Shown here: piece after piece, positions 56,440-64,000 of the stretch
How positions within the stretch are numbered: the stretch's first letter is position 1
Layout of the letters: every line of letters starts with the position of its first letter
Source of the DNA: Elymus sibiricus
Taxonomy: Eukaryota; Streptophyta; Magnoliopsida; Poales; Poaceae
Direction: 5' to 3'
NCBI GenBank assembly: GCA_039707655.1
Contig: CM077676.1
Location: 450,901,379-450,965,378 of the forward strand
Length of the DNA stretch: 64,000 nt
Made by a program: the position numbers and the translations under genes
Notes under the pieces: generated by a model
Told to the model about the DNA's origin: nothing
Seen by the model: the letters and a program-made list of their open reading frames with translations, nothing else
Databases searched by the model: none

Positions 56440-58779
56440 ATGGTGGGCGCGGGTCCAGAGCACTCCGCGGGTACTTCGTCGGCGGCCCGCGGGAGGAGTA
56501 CTTCCATTCCACCCGTACCTCTCCGGAGAGCGTTGTTAGACAGTTTGGGGTCACCGGCGGGCGCTTCTTCATCGGCGTCGTTGCCCACCGGGAGAGGAGG
56601 TCGGGGAGGGAAGAAGAGAGGAGGTAGATCAGGACGTGGCCGCGGGAGAGGTAGGCAGGCTGCTACGCCTTCCTCGCTGCCACCCCCAGCTGATTCACCC
56701 GAGCACATGACTACTAGGGTGGACCCGCCTGAGGTGGAGGCTACGGGGACTCCGGACCACGAGCCTCGGGTCGACGGGCCTTCGGCCCACGAGACTCCGG
56801 TCCCAGAGGCTTCGGCCCATGAGACTTCGGGCCACGAGACTTCGGACCAGGCTACGTCCCAGGAGACGTCCGGATGGGGTACCTGGCCGGATCCGCCTGA
56901 GGGGCCGAGTGGCATTGCTGATGGTGGCGGGGATGAGTGTACTGATAGTGAGGGCGAGGTGGTTGAGGGGGCCACCGTGTACCAGCGTGGTGGTACACGG
57001 CTCCCGCCCCTGCCGGTGACCCGCGAGCAGAGGCTGGTGATTAGGCCTGATGGGGAGAAGTAAGTGCATTTACTATTTTTGTACATTTTGCCTTCACATT
57101 TCTTCAAATATCTAATGCGTTTGCCTTGTCATACTGCAGGGGTTGGGTACACGCCAGTGACGTCCGCAGGCCCAACACCGTCCTTTGTGTGCTTTGCCGG
57201 CAAAAATTTCCCGGGGTTTGTCACGTTGCCCGGTGAGGGTCAGCTTCCAGAGCTAGGATTGAGCTGGGAGCACTACTTGGCTGCCCCGGCCCCGCCGGAG
57301 GAGATGATCGACGGTGTCTTGTGCCACACGAGGGCCGAGATGGTGATCAGAAGCTTTTGGGTAATTTCTCCTTTACACAATTAAAAATTAACAATAGCTA
57401 GTTATTGTACTAATCAGTGTTGTCTCGTTTGATTGCAGACCTTCTACAGGTGTGAGGAGGGATACGAGGAGGACGCGGCAAAGGTTATCGATACCGAGTG
57501 CAAGCGCCTACTACAAAACTTACGGCACGAGGCTCGGCCGCAGGCTGCTCGAGACTACTACGCCAAGCGTGGTATTAAGAAGGACAAGCCGTCGTGCCGG
57601 GCTAAGTTTCTGAAGAAGGATCAGTACATGAAGGTAATTACCTATTCTTAAGGCATTGTACTTAGTTTCCTTGATTTGATTCGTAGGCGTAGCGCTCAAA
57701 TTTCTCTTTACTAACTTAGGTGCCCTTGAGATGGTGTGCGGATAAGATGGATTGTTGGGAGGCGTTGGTGGATGAGTGGTGCACAGGCCGCTGGCGAGCC
57801 GTCCACGACAATGCCAAGGACCGGCGTGCCCAAATGGTTGGTGTGCCACACCATCAAGGCAGCGCCAACTTATATGCCATGGCCCTTACTGCCTTGTACA
57901 AGAAGCCAAGGCATTCTCTGAGTCTGACCTCGATCATCCAGAGAATTTCACCAACATCTCCTCCCACCACAAGCTCGTGAGGTACAACCAGGAGGGGAAG
58001 GCGAGGAAATGGGAGGACTTTAACCCGAGCCAGAATCCTATTGATCCAGAGCTGGTGATGATATCTGGTGGCGGGAGGCCCCATGGCTCATTAGCCATTG
58101 GAGATGGACTGATACGTTGTCCTCTCACTCTCCCAGAGATCAAGGCGCGCCAAACGAGCTCCTGTCCTGAGATAAGGACTCGTCCACAGCCAGTCGATCT
58201 CGTCATCAAGGTTAGTTATACGGACTCAGATATCTTTCCTCCATTACATTGTGTGTGTGGCCATCGATGATTACAATGCTAACGAGGAGTGGTGTTGCAG
58301 GCTGCTCTTCAGAAAGAGAGAGCGACAACCCAAGCACTTCTGGAGGAGAGGGACCGGGTGGCGGCGGAGAAGGAACTGCTGGCCGAGGAGAAGACAGCTA
58401 GGTTGTTGGAGGAGGAGAGGGCACGGAATGACGCGGCTCATCGGGCCATGTACGAGCTCCTCGTGGTAAGTTTCTTCTGCATATTAGCCAAATCATGCAC
58501 GCAATGTTCGTTTCATTACTAACTAATATGACTGACTCGTCAAAACCAAATGTGCAGTCTATGTGCGAGAAGACCGGTCAGACCCCTCCGCCGATGCCGC
58601 TCATTACTAGAGCGGGAACGGTGAGTTTCATTTGAATGGTCATTATTTACCAGTCTTAACATTTGAGTGTCATCATGCTAACGAGACTTTGCAAATGATC
58701 TTTGGTGCAGCATAACTCCGGAGCCGCATCGCACAACCCTTCTCCAGGTGATACCGGCTCGAGGAACCCCGGTGCTTGA
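56440..58779 (+). pseudogene. Second CACTA protein (Transposase_24, Ptta/En/Spm type), multi-exon
   Basis: Exon 1 (56440-57060) encodes a Ser/Gly-rich start, an RGRGRGRG basic patch, a repeated S-AHET/TPDHEP region and ends at a GAA|GTAAGT donor. Later exons by splice sites: about 57141-57359, 57439-57632 (FYRCEEGYEEDAAKVIDTE), 57720-58209 (LRWCADKMDCWEALVDEW, GSANLYAMALTAL), 58301-58465 (coiled coil ALLEERDRVAAEKELLAEE), 58558-58620 and 58711-58779 (ends SRNPGA). The central part is the plant Transposase_24 family, the DNA-binding partner of TNP2. Frame changes near 57225 and 57900 break it. Confidence 0.82.
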
Positions 58780-58789
58780 CCTCCGGTAA

Positions 58790-59093
58790 GTTTTCTCTAG
58801 TGTTTTGCTTAACAAATGCATACTTAGCTTCGTACATGCTTGTTAGCCCTATTATGCCACATACATAGCTTATTTCCCCCAAAAAAGACATACTTAGCTA
58901 ATAATCCTCCAAAATGACATAATTAGCTTATTTAGTTCATTTATGACATAATTAGCTTATTCATTTCAAAAATGGCATAATTACCTTGGTTAGCTCACAA
59001 ATGTCATATACTTAGCTTATTTTCCTCCAAAATGACATAATTACCTAAGTTAGCTCTAAAATGAGCTATATTTACCTAAGTTAGCTCAAAAAT
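58790..59093. repeat. CACTA right subterminal repeats
   Basis: The sequence repeats AAATGACATAATTAGC / CTTAGCTTATTT and TTACCTAAGTTAGCTC about ten times with small changes, then is cut by the LTR at 59094. The motif differs from the left-end GCCGTCTGC repeats. Confidence 0.7.
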
Positions 59094-62000
59094 TGTAACG
59101 TCCCCATGTAATAGCTACAGTGATCCCCTCTTGATAATGCCAAGTCACCATGATTAACTAGTCTTGATCATCATTGCATCATATCTCATTTCAAATTCCA
59201 CTTCAAATTGAAATTCAAATTTAAAGTGAAAATTAAAAGTTGTTCAAATTAAAAACTAAAATGTTCATTAAATAACAAATAAATCAGAACTAAATATGTT
59301 CAGGAAAACAACATCACTAAAAATGCCTAAGTTACTCTAACAACCTCAAACAGTAGCCAAACAGCGCATTTTAATACCTTTTATTTAAACTAAATTACAA
59401 ATGAAATCATATTTTACTCAAACCAGTTTTTGGTGATAGGTAATATTGCACTGTATAATTTGAGCCAAGTCACACAATTTTAAAAACTCTTTTAGTGGCC
59501 TAGCAATTACAAAACAGAAACTAAAACGGAAATTAGAAATAGAAAAGAAAACGGTTGGGGCTTACTGTGCCTTCGGGCCTTGAGTGCACAGTAGCCCGCG
59601 GCCTAGCCCACCGCGGCCTTTCATCCACCTCCCGCCGTCTCCCTCGCGTTGTCAACGGCGCCCGTCGACACGTCGCCGATGCCGCACGCGTCGCCCATCC
59701 GCCGTCTCCTCGGGGTGGATAAGGTCCCCCGCAGCCTCCCGTAACCCTAGCGCCCTCATTTCCCCCCTCTCGCTCGTCTCCTTCCTCTCCCGCAAATGCC
59801 CGTCGCCGTCGCCGCCATGGACCGCCGTAGCCATGGCCTCTGACCACGCCACGCCTCGCCTCCGCGCCGGATAGAACCGCCGACGTCGACTTCGTCCTCT
59901 GCTCCGACCAGCGCGAGCCGAGGAGCGCCGCATTGCCAGATCGGGCTCCGTCTTCTTCCTCGGTTCCGGCGCACTCCGGTGATGATTTCGGCCTCCCCGA
60001 GCCTCCCCCGAGCCCGCTGTTGCACACCTACAGGGCCCGGTGAGCCAGCGCGTCCTTCCCCTCTTTCTCCCGCGTGTTTTCGCCGCCGTAGCCGTCTCTG
60101 CCGCCGCCACCCGAAGCTTGGCTCCGCTGCATCGCTCGTCGCCGCCATCCTCGTCGATGGCAAGCTCCAACGATCTCACCACCATGCTCCACGCGTCTCT
60201 AGGACCCCGTAGAGCCCAACCCCACGGCTTGCCGTGCCCTGCGGCGACTCCACCGAGCTCGCCCGAAACACCTCGCCGCCGGCGAGCACGTAGCGCTCGT
60301 CTCCGGCCGATTTAGCTCGCGTTAAGGCCGTAGATCGACGCGGCACTTTCATCTCGTTCGAATGCCGCTGACCGCACGCGAAACGGTCGCCGGACGGCGA
60401 TTTCCGGAGAGGTCCGAGGCCGCGCCGCCGCATATTTGGTCGCCGGCGTGATTCCGGCGCCGACGCCGGCGACGCTGACCTGGCCTGACGTGTGGGCCCC
60501 CCTGCGTCGCTGACGGGTGGGCCCAGTTGACTCGTTGACTGGGTCAACCCACTGACATGTGGGGCCCCGCGGATTAAACTGATATTTATAAATAACTAAA
60601 ATGTTAATTATTTAGTTAATTAAATTAATTAGCTAATCACTCGCTGACAGTGCGGGCCCACCAGATAATTAGGATTAGATTAATTTAATTAGCCATGTTT
60701 AATTAGTCCAGACACTGACATGTGGGTCCCACTGGACCCACAGGTCAGGGTTGACTCTGGTCAACCGTCCTGTTGACTGCTAACGTCAGCATTGCGTCAT
60801 GATGACGTCACCCCTTCACTGTTCTGGATAATTCGTATTTATTAATTAAATTAATTCCAGAAAATATTTAAAACTTTGAAAAATCATATCTTTTAAACCG
60901 TAAGTCAGATGAAAATAATTTATATATGTAAAATGATCAGAAAAATATGAAGAATCTAAATATGTAATCAAAATGCCTGACCAACACTCCTAGCTAGCTG
61001 AACATGTAAGAATTTGCCCGATTTCGATAAATGAATAGTGCTCTACCTTAATAAAATAAATCCAAATAAATTCCTAAATTAACTAAATCATTTAGTTAGG
61101 CAATAAAACACATCTGCATATCATTTTAGGCATGTCATGCATCGTTGTTGCCTTTTGCTGTGAATTTATTGTTTCTTCCCCCTCCTTCTCTCCCGATAGA
61201 CGCCGAGTCCGACGCCGTTGCAGCAGAGTTCGACTACACCCCCGACGAGCAGCCTACAGATGATCAGCCTCTCTCAGCAGAGCTTCCAGGCAAGCAATCC
61301 CCCCTTGACGCATACCGATATCTCCTATTCTTTCTCCCTCCTGCTTGCACTAGAAATTGCCGCTGCCCTGCTTTAACCTATTCTGATGCATAGCCTGATT
61401 TTGTCGCCTGCTACTGATACATTACCTGTTATCCCATGATGCCTAGTTAGCTATGCTGCTGTTCCATCTTTGGCCCTTTGCCTTGTCCGTATGCCATGCT
61501 TGTTACCGGGCCGTGATCACTCTGGGTGAGGATCACGGAAATGCTTGCATTACTACATTCATTTACTGTTACGGGGCTGAAGGGCTGGTGGTACCATCCA
61601 GTCAGAGATGGACCTGAGTCCCGACAGCTTCCAATGTTAAAGTCGGGCTGGCCCCAAGGGTGCCCGCGAGTGAATATCATTAAAGATGGGACGGCTCCAA
61701 GAGCACCCGCGCGTCATGTTTTACCAAGTCGGAGCGACAGAAACTCTGTTCGTCTCTGCGAGTTACTAAATACGCCTAACGGAACTGGGTATTTGATCTG
61801 AGTGGGTCGTCGTGCCCTATACGCACTACCACCACGTGGGATAATGGTTTAATGGGGCCCTCTACGTCGTATGTATCACCCGAAAGCTCTTCAGACGTCA
61901 CAGCTCAGAGATGCGGGCTGATCGTCGGGGTTGGGCTGGTTACGTCACTGGTGTATTCAGTGTCGCGCCTGCTCCCCGTCCAGCCACGCAACGTGCAGGA

Positions 62001-62982
62001 GTGCAAAGGGTGATGGGCCCAAGACCCCTTCGCACTTAGGATTTAGACCGGCGTGTTGACCTCTCTTCTGAGCCTAGGTAGTACTGCGTCGTGTCGATAA
62101 CCCGAGGCCGGGTATTACCCAGCCAGTGTGTCCGGCCAGAGGTAATCGAGCGTGTTGGGTAACAGTAGTGCACCCCTGCAGGGAAGTGATCTATTCGAAT
62201 AGCCGTGTCCACGGTAACAGGACGCTTAGAGTTGTATCTGGATCTATGACAACTACAAACTGATGATGATTCATATTAAACTGTTAATACTGCTCTCGGG
62301 ATTACTTTCTCGCGGGATAGTCGAGAAAGGATCTCAGGGAGTTGCTACCATACAACCACTATTATATGCTACTATATTCTACTCTCTTCTGATGCTGCAA
62401 GATTGCTTGAAGATGCTAGTCTTCGATAGGCTAGGCTTCTCCCCTCTCTACTCTGGCATTCTGCAGTTCAGTCCAAAGATATAGCCCCATTCCTTTGATA
62501 CCAATGCATAACCAGCATAGTTCTGATGTCAGTCTTGCGAGTACTTTGGATGAGTACTCACGGTTGCTCTGCTCTCTTTTTTCCCACACCCATTTGATGA
62601 TACATCAGACGATTGAGCCCAGGAGCCAGATGCCACCACAGGAGCTTACTACCAGGAGGGTCCCGACGGCACTTACTACTGGATCGAGCCAGCCGACCAG
62701 GAGTAGTTAGGAGGCCCTACGCAGGAGGCCTTCGCCTTTCGATCTGTATCGTTGTTTGTGCTAGCCTTCTTAAGGCACCCTTGACTAACTATGTCTGTAC
62801 TCAGATATCATTTGTGTGTATGACTTATGTATTCGGGCCTTTGTGCCCCCGGTTTGTATAATGCAGACTTATGCTTTCATTTGAGTTTAGAGTTGTGTTG
62901 TGATATATTCCCGTGAGTCCCTTTGCTTGATCGTGCGCATTTGCGTGTATGATTAGTGCACGATTAAGTCGGGGGCGTCACA
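59094..62982 (+). repeat. 5' LTR (3.9 kb) of a gypsy-type element
   Basis: It starts TGTAACGTCCCCATG at 59094 and ends TCGGGGGCGTCACA at 62982 (3889 bp). It is homologous end to end with the solo LTR at 23330-27219. It keeps the donor-like G|GTGAGC (60039) and the two exon-like segments. It is inserted into the CACTA right subterminal region and is therefore younger than the CACTA. Confidence 0.92.
61199..62706 (+). pseudogene. Small spliced reading frame inside the 3.9-kb LTR, copy 2
   Basis: First segment 61199-61291 encodes DAVAAEFDYTPDEQPTDDQP with the same GATAG acceptor and CCAG|GCAAGC donor as copy 1. Second segment 62608-62706 matches copy 1 but has a TGA at its third codon (GAT TGA for GAC GGA); the rest, ending GTYYWIEPADQE, is unchanged. 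See the entry at 25436. Confidence 0.4.
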
Positions 62983-62985
62983 AGT

Positions 62986-62998
62986 TGGTATCAGAGCC
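62986..62998 (+). promoter_or_regulatory. Primer-binding site of the gypsy-type element
   Basis: TGGTATCAGAGCC, three bases after the LTR end, matches initiator methionine tRNA. It proves that the 3.9-kb repeat is a 5' LTR in plus orientation. Confidence 0.95.
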
Positions 62999-63375
62999 GA
63001 CTGCCTGTAGGAAGCCCTCTCCAACTCCTTGGCCGCAGTTGAGTCTAGTATTTCCGAAAACTATTTTACTAACATGGCTGTGTGGCTTACGGGCCCACGT
63101 CACCAACTGGGTGGTATTAGGATCTTTTATTCCTCTTCTATACTCTGGGACTCTGAACTCTCTTCCTTTCGGGTTAAATGAATTTTAGTAACGCCGACAC
63201 TAGGATCTCGTAATCTCGTCCACCCGGAGAGCTGGATTATCTATGCTTGTTCCTTACCATTGATCTGATTAGTCTGATAATCATATTTTCCTTTACATTG
63301 GTTTGCTTAACCTTTCTCTCCAAGTTATTATACTTCTCATTGTCATTTGACAATCCTGAATTTCCTCTGTTTCAG

Positions 63376-64000
63376 ATGGATCGTTTGTTCCCGCCGCGCC
63401 CTGCGACGCAGCTTGTGCTTCGCACTTGGGCTCGTGATGTCCCTGGTTTTCCAGCTGTCTTGATCGCCCTCCTGACCAGACTGGGTTACCGCTGGTACCC
63501 CGAGTACATGGTTTACGAGGATTTCCGCTAGTTCAACCAGGAGCAGTACCATGCAGATGTTCGTATCTATGATCAGAGGGACAACTCCGACACTGAGTTA
63601 CACATCTTTCACGGTATCGGTGTGACGATTGAGATGGCAGTCCATGATGCTGCCTATTCTGTTGTCGCACGACTCCGTGGAGAGCATAGTAGCTTGGATG
63701 CCTCTGAGTTCCGATACATTCCGTATGCACCTACTGGAGATGCTACCGGATACTACACAGCTGTCTGTGCCCCTTACGAGCGACGTCGCTATGACCCGCA
63801 TGTTTTGATTCAGTGCACTCAGGCTCTGGATCTCACTGCGCGGGCCCTCGCCGTCGAGTTGTTTGCCACTCGTGCACGTCTCTACGATGCTATGACACAG
63901 TTGCTACCAGCTGTTCGTGCAGGGATACATCCAGAGTATATCCTTTACCCGCGCAGGACTCAGATGCCGGCAGGTATCGATTGGCTTGCGGTTGGAGGTC
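63376..64000 (+). pseudogene. First internal ORF of the gypsy-type element, unknown N-terminal protein
   Basis: The ATG at 63376 directly follows an acceptor-like TCTGTTTCAG, so the leader may be spliced. The frame MDRLFPPRPATQLVLRTWA is open to 63528, has a TAG at 63529-63531, and is then open to the window end (DVRIYDQRDNSDTELHIF, ALAVELFATRARLYDAMTQ). I see no CCHC knuckle or known gag domain in this part. In position it is gag or an extra ORF before gag. It is cut by the window end. Confidence 0.6.

Larger units (their letters stand above)
50971..59093 (+). mobile_element. CACTA (En/Spm) transposon, left end and both genes
   Basis: The left end is TACTACTGGAATCGG at 50971, apparently CACTACTGG with the first base changed. 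Subterminal repeats of TTTGCCGTCTGC and its complement GCAGACGGCAAAG follow (51008-51290), a usual CACTA layout. A TNP2-like gene (52665-56328) and a Transposase_24-type gene (56440-58779) lie on the plus strand. The right subterminal region (58790-59093) has AAATGACATAATTAGC repeats and is cut by the LTR retrotransposon at 59094. The right end would lie outside the window. Confidence 0.88.

Noticed and set aside
62986..62998. tRNA gene fragment
   Set aside because: Only the 13-base primer-binding complement is present; no tRNA fold was found anywhere in the window.

Overview
The window looks like chromosomal DNA of a large-genome grass, most likely the wheat/barley tribe (Triticeae). The reasons are BARE/WIS/Angela-type copia LTRs, Stowaway MITEs, nested CACTA, Mutator-like (MULE) and hAT DNA transposons, GC-rich monocot-type exons with GT-AG introns, and far more transposon than gene sequence. 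No database search was possible; family names come from memory of motifs.

Layout. 1-8.3 kb: a copia retrotransposon on the minus strand (pol, integrase, protease, gag, primer-binding site, 5' LTR at 6686-8334). 8.3-15.2 kb: a GC-rich fragment, then a solo LTR whose two halves are each tandemly duplicated (9351-12439), then a BARE-type solo LTR (13050-14805). 15.2-18.6 kb: a 2.3-kb hAT element inside a possible minus-strand gene remnant. 18.8 kb: a 143-bp MITE. 19.2-21.3 kb: an apparently intact five-exon cytochrome P450 of CYP72A type (minus). 22.6-27.7 kb: a MULE with about 240-bp terminal inverted repeats, carrying GC-rich non-transposon sequence and split by a 3.9-kb solo LTR. 27.9-33.4 kb: a decayed plus-strand gene (BLE2-like, membrane plus helical-repeat type), cut by two solo LTRs. 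35.8-39.0 kb: an intact two-exon leucine-rich-repeat receptor-like kinase (minus) whose kinase domain lacks canonical catalytic residues. 40.2-42.0 kb: a Stowaway MITE and a 1.4-kb PIF/Harbinger-type element carrying a 264-codon ORF. 43.8-50.9 kb: a very degraded copia element with an unusual hairpin-rich 5' LTR. 51.0-59.1 kb: a CACTA transposon with both genes (TNP2-like and Transposase_24-like). 59.1-64.0 kb: a second copy of the 3.9-kb LTR, here with primer-binding site and the start of its internal ORF.

Only two host genes look functional, the CYP72A P450 and the atypical LRR receptor kinase. They lie about 14.5 kb apart on the same strand with no sign of a shared pathway. Most of the rest is insertions into insertions, and many boundaries can be fixed to the base by target-site duplications (five solo LTRs, one hAT, one MULE, one MITE, one Harbinger, one Stowaway). 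The observation I rate highest is a small spliced reading frame inside the 3.9-kb LTR. Its first recognisable exon differs between the two copies almost only at synonymous third positions.
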